A stretch of DNA of 64,000 nucleotides from the NCBI GenBank assembly GCA_963675655.1, contig OY776489.1, positions 1,364,001 through 1,428,000 on the forward strand. Reading direction: 5' to 3'. The notes below the pieces were generated by a model. It saw only the letters and a list, made by a program, of their open reading frames with translations. It did not search any database and was not told the DNA's origin. Of this stretch, positions 26,496-34,095 are shown piece after piece. The position numbers and the translations under genes were made by a program. This DNA comes from CAXXOK01 sp963675655 (GTDB lineage: Bacteria; Bacillota; Clostridia; Christensenellales; Aristaeellaceae). Numbering within the stretch: the stretch's first letter is position 1; each line of letters opens with the position of its first letter.

Positions 26496-27428
26496 TTACT
26501 TTTCGTACAAGGCAGATATGGCATGGATTCTGCGCTTCATTTCTGCGCGGATATGAGGAGGTTCCAAACACTCGCATTGATCCCCAAAGCTGAAAAGGAT
26601 ATCGTAGTAATAATCGTTCTCTATAAAGGGAAAACAAACGATATAATGCTCGTTGCCATCGGGGGTAAAATCTTCATAAGGGCAAAAATCAAGCACCCTG
26701 TCCATACAAGATTGATGGATACGTATTTTAATTTTGGTTTGCATTGCATCCAAATCATCTGCATAATCCAAAATCGGTTTTTGATAATCCCGCGGGATAA
26801 AGATTTCCTTTTTTATTTGTAAATTAGATACGCGGGATAGCCGGAATAAGCGGAAATCGTTTCGTTTATAACAATACCCTTGCCAATACCAATGATTGCT
26901 TTTTAGGATCAGCTGATACGGCTCGGCTGTTCGTGTTGTTATATTTCCATGGTGATTGGTGTAGGTAAAGGAAAGCAGCCTGTTTTCCTGCAAGGCTTTT
27001 TTCACGATCATCAAATTTGGCTGTATGTTCCGGTTGCCCATCCACGGACGTAAATCGATGGATAGTTGATTTGCTTTCAATGCAATATCCTTTTCCCTGC
27101 CAGCAGGGATAAAACTTTTCACCTTCGCAAGGGCGCTTACGACTTCATCGCCGCGCATTACATTGGAAAGGCTGGAAAGCCCCATTAAAATAGCGGAAAG
27201 ATCGGACGTTGAAAAGACTTTCTGATCAAGCTTGTATTCCTTCAAAATGGCAAAGCCGCCGCCCGTGCCCGGCGTGGAGCAAATGGGAATTCCCGCCATG
27301 TTGATGGTATCAATGTCGCGGTAGATTGTACGGGGTGAAACCTCAAACCTATCCGCCAGTTCCTGCGCGCCTATCTTCTCTTTATCCAGGAGCGTCATAA
27401 TGATGCTGACAAGCCTGTCGATTTTCAT
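26496..27428 (-). CDS. YafY-type transcriptional regulator (HTH plus WYL domain)
   Basis: 310 residues. A winged helix-turn-helix (IDRLVSIIMTLLDKEKIGAQELADRFEVSPRTIYRDIDTI) is followed by a WYL domain (about 140-225, with NHWYWQGYCYKRNDFRLFRLSRV) and a WCX-like C-terminus. Such proteins repress or activate genes in response to a ligand bound by WYL. The frame is open far upstream, but the ATG at 27428 after AAAGGCGGG fits the domain. It is divergent from an isochorismatase-family gene, with a palindrome in the shared promoter region. Confidence 0.9.
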   Translation of the reverse strand: MKIDRLVSIIMTLLDKEKIGAQELADRFEVSPRTIYRDIDTINMAGIPICSTPGTGGGFAILKEYKLDQKVFSTSDLSAILMGLSSLSNVMRGDEVVSALAKVKSFIPAGREKDIALKANQLSIDLRPWMGNRNIQPNLMIVKKALQENRLLSFTYTNHHGNITTRTAEPYQLILKSNHWYWQGYCYKRNDFRLFRLSRVSNLQIKKEIFIPRDYQKPILDYADDLDAMQTKIKIRIHQSCMDRVLDFCPYEDFTPDGNEHYIVCFPFIENDYYYDILFSFGDQCECLEPPHIRAEMKRRIHAISALYEK

Positions 27429-27466
27429 TTCTTGCCCGCCTTTCAGGATTGGATTTATCCCTTCAA

Positions 27467-27492
27467 ATTGTTGCCATACTGTTGTCAACAAT
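27467..27492. promoter_or_regulatory. Palindromic operator between divergent genes
   Basis: ATTGTTG (27467-27473) and CAACAAT (27486-27492) form perfect arms around a 12-base centre containing CATACTGTTG. The palindrome sits between the WYL regulator and the hydrolase, 54 bases before the hydrolase start. Its position suggests autoregulation and control of the hydrolase; this is inference. Confidence 0.6.
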
Positions 27493-27546
27493 GATAGCGT
27501 ACAATAGAAACGTAGAGAAATCAATTTCTTAGCAGGAGGAAGCGCA

Positions 27547-28056
27547 ATGCAAAATAAAGCTCTGGTCATCATAGATATTCAAAACGACATCACAAAAAAT
27601 TATAAGGGGATCGTTGACAACATCAATAAAGCGATTGATTGGGCGGTTCGTAACGAAGTTCATGTTATTTATGTTAGGCATGAAAACCTGTCGCCCGGTA
27701 CGAGAACCTTCAAGCCCAATACCCATGGAGCTGAGCTGGCGCCTGATTTGAAAATTGTGTCGAATAACATATTCACGAAATACAAAGGCAACGCATTAAC
27801 CTGCGAGGAGCTGAAAGCCTTTATTTATGAAAATGCAATCCGTGATTTTTACATAACGGGTGCGGATGCCGTCGCCTGTGTAAAATCGACCTGTTACAAT
27901 ATGTGCAAAGCGGATTATAACGTTAGCGTCCTCTCCGATTGCATTACCAGCTATGATAAAAGGAAAATTGATGAAATGCTGCGCTATTACGAAAGCAAAG
28001 GCAGTAAAATTATCCGTTTAAGCGACTTGTTGGCGGATGCTGCCTTGGAGGCATAG
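27547..28056 (+). CDS. Isochorismatase-family cysteine hydrolase
   Basis: 169 residues. The fold's catalytic triad is present: Asp10 in VIIDIQND, a Lys in FTKYKGNA (78 or 80) and Cys111 in ADAVACVKST. The family hydrolyses amides or vinyl ethers (nicotinamidase, isochorismatase, ureidoacrylate hydrolase). This short member cannot be assigned a substrate. The AGGAGGAAGCGC before the ATG is a strong ribosome binding site. The divergent WYL regulator probably controls it. Confidence 0.9.
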   Translation: MQNKALVIIDIQNDITKNYKGIVDNINKAIDWAVRNEVHVIYVRHENLSPGTRTFKPNTHGAELAPDLKIVSNNIFTKYKGNALTCEELKAFIYENAIRDFYITGADAVACVKSTCYNMCKADYNVSVLSDCITSYDKRKIDEMLRYYESKGSKIIRLSDLLADAALEA

Positions 28057-28132
28057 AAACACTGCTACCTTGATCGGTGAAGAAAGCCGGCGGTTGGATG
28101 ATGTATAAGCAATGAAAAAAGCAATATGAAAA

Positions 28133-28180
28133 GAAAACACATCCCGCAGCATCCATTCGATGAAGCGAAATGTGTTTTTC
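28133..28180 (+). terminator. Likely terminator after the isochorismatase-family gene
   Basis: GAAAACACAT (28133-28142) pairs with ATGTGTTTTTC (28170-28180) around a long loop; the second arm contains the T run. Confidence 0.5.
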
Positions 28181-28194
28181 TTTGCCGCAGCCAG

Positions 28195-28277
28195 CGAAAG
28201 GCTAGCCCGTATGTCGAAGCGAAGGATTTTAAGACCCTGGTGCCGGTCGTTCCCCATCCCGGACCTTCGGATAATGC
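28195..28277 (-). pseudogene. Degenerate tRNA-Leu(UAA) copy
   Basis: The minus strand contains CTTAAAATCCTTCGCTTCG followed by CATACGGG. The same stretch in the intact tRNA-Leu at 29261-29340 reads identically apart from two substitutions over 28 bases. Similarity continues more weakly into the D-arm and acceptor side (about 70% over 60 bases with one gap). The T-arm and acceptor stem no longer pair, so it cannot fold into a tRNA. It abuts the stop codon of the merR gene. Confidence 0.65.
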
Positions 28278-29099
28278 TTATTGAGCAAAGCCACTTTTCA
28301 CAACGGGTATCTGGAGCTCAGTCAGCCAATCTTCCTGATTCTCCTTGTTCCAGATGCCATCAATATAGCTTTCCCTTGGATTACCGGCAACAGTATACCC
28401 GTTTTCTTCAATCCATCTAAAAGCGTACGCATACGCCTGGGAAAGCCCTGCATAAGCACCTTTGTGCATCACGGAAACCGCGGTCGTTTTCTCGATTTTT
28501 TGAAACGTGACATCATCAAAATCTTTCCCAAAACGGTCTACGGCTTCGCAGAATTCCACATGGAAGTCTCTCTCCTTATACTCGCCGTCCAGATAAATAA
28601 TAAAGCAGTATTCGGGAATGGCGCACTTCACGTCGGGATTTACTTTTTGCATTTTTTCGCCAATGGCGGGGATGAGCGTGAAATAAGCGTCATAGTTTGG
28701 AACAGTCATACGCTTTGCGTACACAATACACTCCGGCAACTCCTTGATAATGGCATGATAGTTCATCAAATACGCCTCCTCTTTTCCAGATAGAATGAAT
28801 TCAATGCGGGAGAGCTGCTCCTGTCCGCAGGCAAGCGCATCCAGCAGTTCTGCTTTGCGCTTCTTGAGGATTTCGTTGGCATTGCGGCCTGCTACTATCA
28901 TTTTGATTTCGTCAATGGATAACCCGATTTGCCGAAACGCCTTGATTTGGTGCAGCTTGATAAGCTGCTCTGTTGTATAGAAACGGTAGTTTGTAAACGG
29001 ATCCGTTTGCTGGGGTTTCAACAGGCCGGTTTCATCATAATAGCGCAGGGTTTTGACCGTTGTTTTGCTCATTTTTGAGAATTCGCCAATCCGGAACAA
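28278..29099 (-). CDS. MerR-family regulator with GyrI-like effector domain
   Basis: 273 residues. The N-terminal MerR helix-turn-helix (FRIGEFSKMSKTTVKTLRYYDETGLL...NYRFYTTEQL) is followed by a coiled-coil (about 75-110) and a GyrI-like small-molecule-binding domain. This matches BmrR/TipA-type regulators, which sense hydrophobic compounds. The start is a TTG at 29099 with AAGGAAAGGAG nine bases upstream. The ATG at 29129 looks possible, but it overlaps the -10 element of a MerR-type promoter and so cannot be in the transcript made from it. No efflux pump is adjacent. Confidence 0.88.
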   Translation of the reverse strand: MFRIGEFSKMSKTTVKTLRYYDETGLLKPQQTDPFTNYRFYTTEQLIKLHQIKAFRQIGLSIDEIKMIVAGRNANEILKKRKAELLDALACGQEQLSRIEFILSGKEEAYLMNYHAIIKELPECIVYAKRMTVPNYDAYFTLIPAIGEKMQKVNPDVKCAIPEYCFIIYLDGEYKERDFHVEFCEAVDRFGKDFDDVTFQKIEKTTAVSVMHKGAYAGLSQAYAYAFRWIEENGYTVAGNPRESYIDGIWNKENQEDWLTELQIPVVKSGFAQ

Positions 29100-29127
29100 A
29101 AAGCATCTCTCCTTTCCTTGCAGATCC

Positions 29128-29158
29128 ATCCTACAACCTCCTCTAACGGGAGAGTCAA
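29128..29158 (-). promoter_or_regulatory. MerR-type promoter with 19-base spacer
   Basis: On the minus strand TTGACT (29153-29158) and TAGGAT (29128-29133) are separated by 19 bases that contain CTCCCGTTAGAGGAG, an imperfect dyad. The over-long spacer and dyad are the hallmark of MerR-activated promoters, so the regulator probably controls its own gene. Confidence 0.75.
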
Positions 29159-29208
29159 GGAATGTATGGAATTCTTGATGAGATATATCGTAGGTATCGT
29201 ATTGATGC

Positions 29209-29245
29209 AAAAAGACTTGAACTATGAAAGTTCAAGCCTTTTTGC
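29209..29245 (-). terminator. Terminator of tRNA-Leu
   Basis: AAAAAGACTTGAACT and AGTTCAAGCCTTTTT form a strong hairpin with a T run on the minus strand, 15 bases past the tRNA 3' end. It insulates merR from the tRNA transcript. Confidence 0.8.
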
Positions 29246-29260
29246 TTCAATCATGAATGG

Positions 29261-29340
29261 TGCGGGCAGCGGGAGTCGAACCCGCATGCCGAAGCGAAGG
29301 ATTTTAAGTCCTTTGTGTCTGCCATTCCACCATGCCCGCA
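29261..29340 (-). tRNA. tRNA-Leu, anticodon UAA
   Basis: The minus strand folds as a cloverleaf. Acceptor TGCGGGC pairs with GCCCGCA. The anticodon arm AAGGA-CTTAAAA-TCCTT gives anticodon TAA, a short variable arm follows (CGCTTCGGCAT), and the T-arm is GCGGG-TTCGACT-CCCGC. CCA is not encoded. A terminator follows at 29209-29245. Confidence 0.93.
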
Positions 29341-29431
29341 ACGCAACTCATCATACCACGGAACGGGCAGGTCGTCAATTGCTGAATGCGCATGGCTTTG
29401 CGTACTTTTTTACCGGCTGGAGGGCGGCGGT

Positions 29432-30187
29432 TTATTCCCGCCCCGGCTCTTTGGGCGGCTGTTCCGGCGGCACAGGCGTAAAGCGGCCGGTAGCGCCGGG
29501 CTGCGGCTCGCGGGTCTGCGCGCCCGGGGCGGGGTAGGTGTTGCCGCGTACGGGGGCGTAGCGCTGGGTCATGCCGTAATCGGTGGGCTGCCTGCGGGGC
29601 GGCTGCTGGCCGTAGCCGCCGTAGCCCTGCCCCGGCTGCGGGGGGCGGTTGCCCGGCTGCGCACCATAACGCGGATCAGGCGGCGTGCCGGGGCGCTGGC
29701 TCTGCGGCACCGGCGGGCGCATGGGCGGGGTTCCGCCGGGCTGGGAGCCGCCATAGGGCGCGCCGCCGCGCGGCGGTAAGCCCTGCATACGGCGCAAGAG
29801 CTCGTTGGTTTCGGCGGCTTCCTGCCGGATGGAAAGCAGCAGCAAGATCTGCTCAAACACCACGCGCAGGGCGATGGGCGCAAGCACGGCGGTAATCAGC
29901 CCGAAGATCACCTGCCCGGTGAATAGCAGGATGATACCGTACACTACGCTGTAAAGCACGCTAAACACATATAGAAACTTGAGGATGCCCGACAGCAGAA
30001 AATGATCGAAGTTCACATGGGCCAGAAGCCTTTGCTTCCACCCGGTAAACTTGTCCTTGTTTTTTGGTTTTAAAAAGACGATTGCAATGAGGATCGCGCC
30101 TACCAGCGCTATAATCGGCGCGACGGCCGCCGCGGTGGCTGCGCCTGTAAGCGACGCTGTGGAAAAGCCCACGGAAGACAGATCCAT
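29432..30187 (-). CDS. Membrane protein with DUF4282-like domain and Pro/Gly-rich tail
   Basis: 251 residues. The first helix is at about 15-40. A DUF4282-like module follows (NFDHFLLSGILKFLYVFSVLY..., two helices, then FEQILLLLSIRQEAAETNELL). The last 110 residues are a low-complexity Pro/Gly/Gln/Arg tail (PPQPGQGYGGYGQQPPRRQ), presumably cytoplasmic and disordered. Function unknown. ATG at 30187 is chosen over a GTG three codons upstream because GGAAGGGA is then better spaced. Confidence 0.7.
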   Translation of the reverse strand: MDLSSVGFSTASLTGAATAAAVAPIIALVGAILIAIVFLKPKNKDKFTGWKQRLLAHVNFDHFLLSGILKFLYVFSVLYSVVYGIILLFTGQVIFGLITAVLAPIALRVVFEQILLLLSIRQEAAETNELLRRMQGLPPRGGAPYGGSQPGGTPPMRPPVPQSQRPGTPPDPRYGAQPGNRPPQPGQGYGGYGQQPPRRQPTDYGMTQRYAPVRGNTYPAPGAQTREPQPGATGRFTPVPPEQPPKEPGRE

Positions 30188-30353
30188 CCTGTGCACATCC
30201 CTTCCCGTTATGGATTATTCTGGGTTTTTTCATGCTTATCTTATCATCGGGCAGAAGCGCTGTCAAACATCCGTACCGCCGTGGACAAAGGTTTTACAAC
30301 ATGATATGATACCCCAAAAGAGACGTATACGCTGCGCAAAGGGGGATCATCCG

Positions 30354-30695
30354 GTGAAAATTGGCGAAGTTTGCCTGCTGACGCAGGATGTGAAACGGCT
30401 TTCCGCGTTCTACCGTTGGCTGCTGGAACTGCCGCAGGAGGATGGCGATGCGGTGCACCAGACCCTGCTGGCGGAGGAAACCATGCTCACCGTGCTCCAC
30501 GAAGAAGCGCCTAAGGGGCAGAACAGCTGCCTTGCCTTTACCGTTGCAGATGTGGATGCGCAGTATCGCCGCCTGCTGGATGCCGGGGTGCCCGTACCCC
30601 AGCCGCCCGCCACGCAGCCGTGGGGCGCGCGTAACCTGTGCCTTTTAGACCCGGACGGGAATCGCGTATACCTGCGTATGCTGCCAGCTTGCTGA
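30354..30695 (+). CDS. VOC-family (glyoxalase-like) protein
   Basis: 113 residues. One glyoxalase/bleomycin-resistance beta-alpha-beta-beta-beta set is followed by a second (KIGEVCLLTQDVKRLSAFYRWLLELP..., CLAFTVADVDAQYRRLLDAGVPVPQPP, GARNLCLLDPDGNRVYLRML). Such proteins bind metals or small molecules; the role is unknown. The start is a GTG with GGGGGAT upstream. The last residues (PAC, then TGA) are encoded by the first bases of the repeat array that follows, so the repeat has supplied the C-terminus and stop. Confidence 0.8.
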   Translation: MKIGEVCLLTQDVKRLSAFYRWLLELPQEDGDAVHQTLLAEETMLTVLHEEAPKGQNSCLAFTVADVDAQYRRLLDAGVPVPQPPATQPWGARNLCLLDPDGNRVYLRMLPAC

Positions 30696-31290
30696 AAAAG
30701 ACCCATCTGCGGTGTCAACATTGGGCTGGCAAAGGGAATCACTTACTGGCAGCTTGCTGAAAAAGACCCATCTGCGGTGTCAACATTGGGCTGGCAAAGG
30801 GAATCACTTACGCACGGGTAAGCTCATCCCTTTACCACCCTTGTTTCCTTGCATCTGCGCCCTTTTGAGCAAGCTGGGGTTGGATGTATAAGTATGGTGA
30901 AGTTTATCCCTTTACCACCCTTGTTTCCTAACATCTGCGCCCTTTTAAGCAAGCTGGGGTTGGATGTATAAGTATGGTGAAGTGCATCCCCTTTGCTCCC
31001 TTGTTTCCTTACACCTGCGCCCTTTTGAGCAAGCTGCGCTTGGATGTATAAGTATGGTAAAGCGCATCCCTTTACCACCCTTGTTTCCTAACATCTGCGC
31101 CCTTTTAAGCAAGCTGGGGTTGGGTGTATACGCATGGTAAAGCGCATCCCTTTACCACCCTTGTTTCCTTGCATCTGCGCCCTTTTGAGCAAGCTGCGCT
31201 TGGATGTATAAGTATGGTGAAGTGCATCCCCTTTGCTCCCTTGTTTCCTTGCACCTGCGCCCTTTTGAGCAAGCTGGGGTTGGGTGTTTC
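30686..31290. repeat. Second palindromic-repeat array: two left arms plus 80-bp tandem units
   Basis: Two consecutive copies of the left half (AGCTTGCTGAAAAAGACCC... to CACTTAC) occupy about 30686-30808. The right half then repeats with an exact period of 80 bases: the AAGCTGSGST motif is at 30871, 30951, 31031, 31111, 31191 and 31271. The sequence belongs to the same family as the 7436-8463 array, with CATCTGCGGTG, GGCTGGCAAAGGG and CCCTTTACCACCCTTG in common. Reading frames inside it are repeat artefacts. Confidence 0.88.
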
Positions 31291-31401
31291 CACACGGATA
31301 GAAGTATCCACCGCCAGCGTCACCTTGTACATCCGGCCAAGCCAATCAATATTATAAACTCACGATTGCCTTCTCCATTATCCGCGTAAAACGCAGATAA
31401 A

Positions 31402-31430
31402 CCGGGGCAAGGGCAGTGCCCTTGCCGGGG
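31402..31430. repeat. GC-rich hairpin
   Basis: CCGGGGCAAGGGCA and TGCCCTTGCCGGGG form a nearly perfect inverted repeat, followed by a second G/C-rich patch (GGGGGTGGAACCCCC). It lies past the end of the 4Fe-4S gene on the opposite side of the repeat array. It may serve as a terminator, but no T run follows. Confidence 0.55.
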
Positions 31431-31480
31431 GTGTGGGGGTGGAACCCCCGCAGCGGTCCGCTAAAAAAGACACATTCGGT

Positions 31481-31948
31481 TTACTCGTTAAAGGGCAGCG
31501 TATCCAGCAGGGTGCGCACGGCTTCCGCCGGGAAGCCTTCCGGCTGGGGCGCGGCCAGCAGGGCTTGCAGCATGGTGCGCACGTTGCCGCTTTGGGGCAG
31601 CATGTACCCGGCTTCGCGCAGTAGATCCTCGGCCATGATGCGGTTGGACATCGTCAGCGCGGCAGCCAGCTTGCCCGGCATGGCGGCGGCAGCGGCCTCC
31701 TGCCCGGCCTTGCTGCGGGTCAGCGCCCGCAGGGCAGCGGTTATCTCCGGGGTTTTGGGCTGCTGGGGCGGCATCTGATCCGGTACCATGGAAATGGCTT
31801 TGGAGGGACAGGCGTTTGCGCACGCGCCGCACCCGGTGCATTTGTCACGGTCGATCACGCTGTTCTCGGTATCGGTGGCTCCGGTGGGGCATACGTACAG
31901 GCACAGGCAATCCTTGGTGCACAGGCGTATGGTTCTTACGGCATACAT
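31481..31948 (-). CDS. 4Fe-4S ferredoxin-type protein
   Basis: 155 residues. The N-terminus has two cysteine clusters: the atypical RLCTKDCLCLYVCPTG and the classical CTGCGACANACP. This suggests one complete and one related 4Fe-4S site. The C-terminal half is helical and Ala-rich without a recognised domain. The ATG at 31948 follows GGGAGGT, while the open frame upstream is unsupported. It is four bases from the rubrerythrin-like gene and part of a redox cluster, likely an electron carrier for it. Confidence 0.85.
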   Translation of the reverse strand: MYAVRTIRLCTKDCLCLYVCPTGATDTENSVIDRDKCTGCGACANACPSKAISMVPDQMPPQQPKTPEITAALRALTRSKAGQEAAAAAMPGKLAAALTMSNRIMAEDLLREAGYMLPQSGNVRTMLQALLAAPQPEGFPAEAVRTLLDTLPFNE

Positions 31949-31952
31949 GGCG

Positions 31953-32432
31953 CTACCTCCCTTCCGCTTTTTCAAACTTCCAATCCGGCGCTTTGCAAAC
32001 GGGGCAAAGCGGAGGCGGCGCATCCCCAAGGGCGATGAAGCCGCAAATGGAACATACATACACGTTTTTGTTTTCCAGCATTTCGTCCCCCTGCTTGCTG
32101 TAACGGGTCAGGAGCGATCTGTGGATGCGCGTTACCTTCTCGCTCCATACCAGCGCACGCTGTGCGCCCCTGTCGCCCTGTTCGCGGGCGACATCGCCTG
32201 CGGCGGGGAAAAGGGCATCCACATCGTTTTGCACGCTGGCCAGCAGGGTTTCCGGCGGGGCGGGGGGTGGCAGCGGCGCGGCGGCGGCGTAAAAATCGGC
32301 CAACTGGGTAAACAGCCCCGCCTGTACAGGCATGTATTGCTTCTCGCATCCGCGCGCAAGGTTGGAAAACAGGGCGCTGGTTTCCCGCAGGGTTAGGGGC
32401 CTGGGCTCCGGGATGGTTTGCTGTTTTTGCAC
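31953..32432 (-). CDS. Rubrerythrin-like protein with C-terminal rubredoxin domain
   Basis: 159 residues. An alpha-helical N-terminal part is followed by a rubredoxin-like iron site VCSICGF...LCPVCKAP (about 126-147). The usual diiron ExxH ligands of rubrerythrin are not obvious in the helical part, so peroxidase activity is uncertain. The start is a GTG at 32432 after AAAGGAG. The gene is immediately upstream of the 4Fe-4S gene and downstream of two rubredoxins, which supports a role in oxygen or peroxide defence in an anaerobe. Confidence 0.75.
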   Translation of the reverse strand: MQKQQTIPEPRPLTLRETSALFSNLARGCEKQYMPVQAGLFTQLADFYAAAAPLPPPAPPETLLASVQNDVDALFPAAGDVAREQGDRGAQRALVWSEKVTRIHRSLLTRYSKQGDEMLENKNVYVCSICGFIALGDAPPPLCPVCKAPDWKFEKAEGR

Positions 32433-32507
32433 AGTCTTCTCCTTTCTGCTGCCGCGTAAAGCGGCTGTGGCGTTACGGCTGGGGTAATAAACGAGTATAC
32501 ATGAAAA

Positions 32508-32534
32508 AACGCCCGCGGCTCAGCCGCAGGCGTA
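32508..32534 (-). terminator. Terminator after rubredoxin 1
   Basis: On the minus strand ACGCCTGCGGCT and AGCCGCGGGCGT pair and are followed by six T. It lies five bases past the rubredoxin stop, so the rubrerythrin-like gene needs its own promoter or read-through. Confidence 0.8.
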
Positions 32535-32538
32535 AAGA

Positions 32539-32697
32539 TTACTGCTCTTCAAATTCGTCTTTGGCAGCGCCGCATAGCGGGCATACCCAATCCTCGGGTA
32601 AATCGTCCCATTTGGTGCCGGGGGCAATACCGTCGTCGGGGATGCCTTCCGCTTCGTCATAGATATAACCGCAAACCGTGCATACATACTTCTTCAT
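32539..32697 (-). CDS. Rubredoxin (copy 1)
   Basis: 52 residues with the two iron-binding CxxCG motifs (VCTVCGYIYDE and VCPLCGAAKDEF). It is a one-electron carrier in the cytoplasm, commonly feeding rubrerythrin or superoxide reductase. It differs from the adjacent copy in only two residues (Glu versus Asp at 17, Glu versus Ala near the C-terminus). A strong terminator follows. It is too short to appear in many gene calls, but start, ribosome binding site (GGAGG) and stop are clear. Confidence 0.95.
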   Translation of the reverse strand: MKKYVCTVCGYIYDEAEGIPDDGIAPGTKWDDLPEDWVCPLCGAAKDEFEEQ

Positions 32698-32754
32698 ATA
32701 CTGTTTCCTCCTGTTATCTGATTCCGCGGGCGTTTACCGCCCGCCGGTCAGCTT

Positions 32755-32913
32755 TTATTGTTCTTCGAACGCGTCTTTGGCGGCGCCGCATAGCGGGCAC
32801 ACCCAATCCTCGGGCAGATCGTCCCACTTGGTGCCGGGGGCAATACCGTCGTCGGGGATGCCATCCGCTTCGTCATAGATGTAGCCGCATACAGTGCAAA
32901 CATACTTCTTCAT
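32755..32913 (-). CDS. Rubredoxin (copy 2)
   Basis: 52 residues, nearly identical to copy 1 with the same CxxCG pairs. GGAGG precedes the ATG at 32913. The 57 bases between the copies contain a GCGGGCG/CGCCCGC hairpin without a T run. Nucleotide differences are more numerous than protein differences, mostly at third positions, so purifying selection has kept both proteins alike after a local duplication. Confidence 0.95.
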   Translation of the reverse strand: MKKYVCTVCGYIYDEADGIPDDGIAPGTKWDDLPEDWVCPLCGAAKDAFEEQ

Positions 32914-33228
32914 TGGATCCAACCTCCTTATATTGATGGATAAACCTTTTGGGGCGCAGCTGAAACCGCTTTTTGCTGTTGTAACGCGTAAAGTAATGAT
33001 GATAGGATAACTGTTATTATTATACCTTTCCTACTGCGCTTGTCAATTGGTTGCGGGTTTGGCGACTGTAAAAAGTTTCCGCAGGGCGGGGCGGACCGTT
33101 CACGCCCATGATGTTAAACGTTTGTAAAGGACGATATTTGACCATATCTGATAAAATTTCCTTTCAATTTCGGGATGTGCATGGTATAATAATAAAACCT
33201 GAATATCGCATAGATGGAGGAGATTAAT
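32914..33228. other. Divergent promoter region
   Basis: About 315 bases between rubredoxin 2 and the coiled-coil gene. Contains the plus-strand promoter listed at 33162-33190 and an AT-rich zone (TTATTATTATACC) that could drive the rubredoxins. No gene seen. Confidence 0.5.
33162..33190 (+). promoter_or_regulatory. Promoter of the coiled-coil membrane protein
   Basis: TTTCAA (33162-33167), a 17-base spacer and a perfect TATAAT (33185-33190) lie 38 bases before the start codon. Confidence 0.65.
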
Positions 33229-34095
33229 ATGTCTGAAAGTAAGCCCGGCGCAAAGCCAAACAAGAACCTGCTGGTTATTCTGCTTTGTATTGTACTGGCC
33301 GTAGCGATCGTATTGGCCGTATTTGCCTATATCGGCAAGAACAACGCCACCAAAGCGAACGATGAGCTGACCGCTACCCTGACCGAGTGCCAGACGCAGC
33401 TGACCGAAGCCAACGACCAGTTGGCCGCCAAGCAGAGCGACCTGGATACCGCAAGCGCCGAGCTGGAAACCGTGAAAGCGGATTTGGATACTGCAAAGGC
33501 GGATCTGGAAGCCGCGTCCAGCGATGCTTCTACCCAGTTGACTACCTTGCAGGATGAGTATGCCGCTTATCAGGAATCTGCTGCTGCCGAGCTGGCTGCC
33601 GCCAAGGCGGACAGCGATACGGCGGTTGCGGCGCTGCAAACCGAGTTTGATGCTTACAAAGAAAGCGCCGCAGCGGAACTGGCAGACGCGCAAACGAAAG
33701 CTGCCGAAGAGCTGGCCGCGCTGCAAAGCGAATATGACACCTATAAAGCCCAAGCCGAAGCCGCGCTGGCTACCGCCACCGCCGCTGAGACCAAGGATGG
33801 CAGCGTAGACGCGCTTAAAGCACTGCAAACCGAATATAACGCGTTTAAAGAAAGCGCACAGGCTGCCATGGCGAAGCTGCAGGGCGAGTACGACCGCACC
33901 CGTACAATGGCGGACACAGCCAAAACCAAGGCGACCACTGCGTTGAACAACCTGACGATGATGAACGCAGGTCTTGGCGACAAGGTGAAGGAATTGCAAG
34001 GACAGGTGGCCGACCTGATGGCGCAGCTGGAAGAGCTGAACGCCGTTACCCCGGTACCTGCGACGCCGGAACCCACCGCTACCCCGGCCATGTAA
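33229..34095 (+). CDS. Membrane-anchored coiled-coil protein
   Basis: 288 residues. A short charged N-terminus is followed by one transmembrane helix (LLVILLCIVLAVAIVLAVFAYI, about 15-36). A long Ala/Glu/Lys-rich coiled coil runs from about 45 to 265, with internal similarity (DEYAAYQESAAAELAAAKA, TEFDAYKESAAAELADAQT, SEYDTYKAQAEAALATATA, about 35 residues apart). The C-terminal tail is Pro/Thr-rich. It probably projects to the outside as a structural spacer, but the role is unknown. The ATG at 33229 follows GGAGGAG. Confidence 0.75.
   Translation: MSESKPGAKPNKNLLVILLCIVLAVAIVLAVFAYIGKNNATKANDELTATLTECQTQLTEANDQLAAKQSDLDTASAELETVKADLDTAKADLEAASSDASTQLTTLQDEYAAYQESAAAELAAAKADSDTAVAALQTEFDAYKESAAAELADAQTKAAEELAALQSEYDTYKAQAEAALATATAAETKDGSVDALKALQTEYNAFKESAQAAMAKLQGEYDRTRTMADTAKTKATTALNNLTMMNAGLGDKVKELQGQVADLMAQLEELNAVTPVPATPEPTATPAM

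Noticed and set aside
30686..31290. CRISPR array or small genes
   Set aside because: 80-base units without spacers; open frames are repetitive translations of the repeat on both strands.
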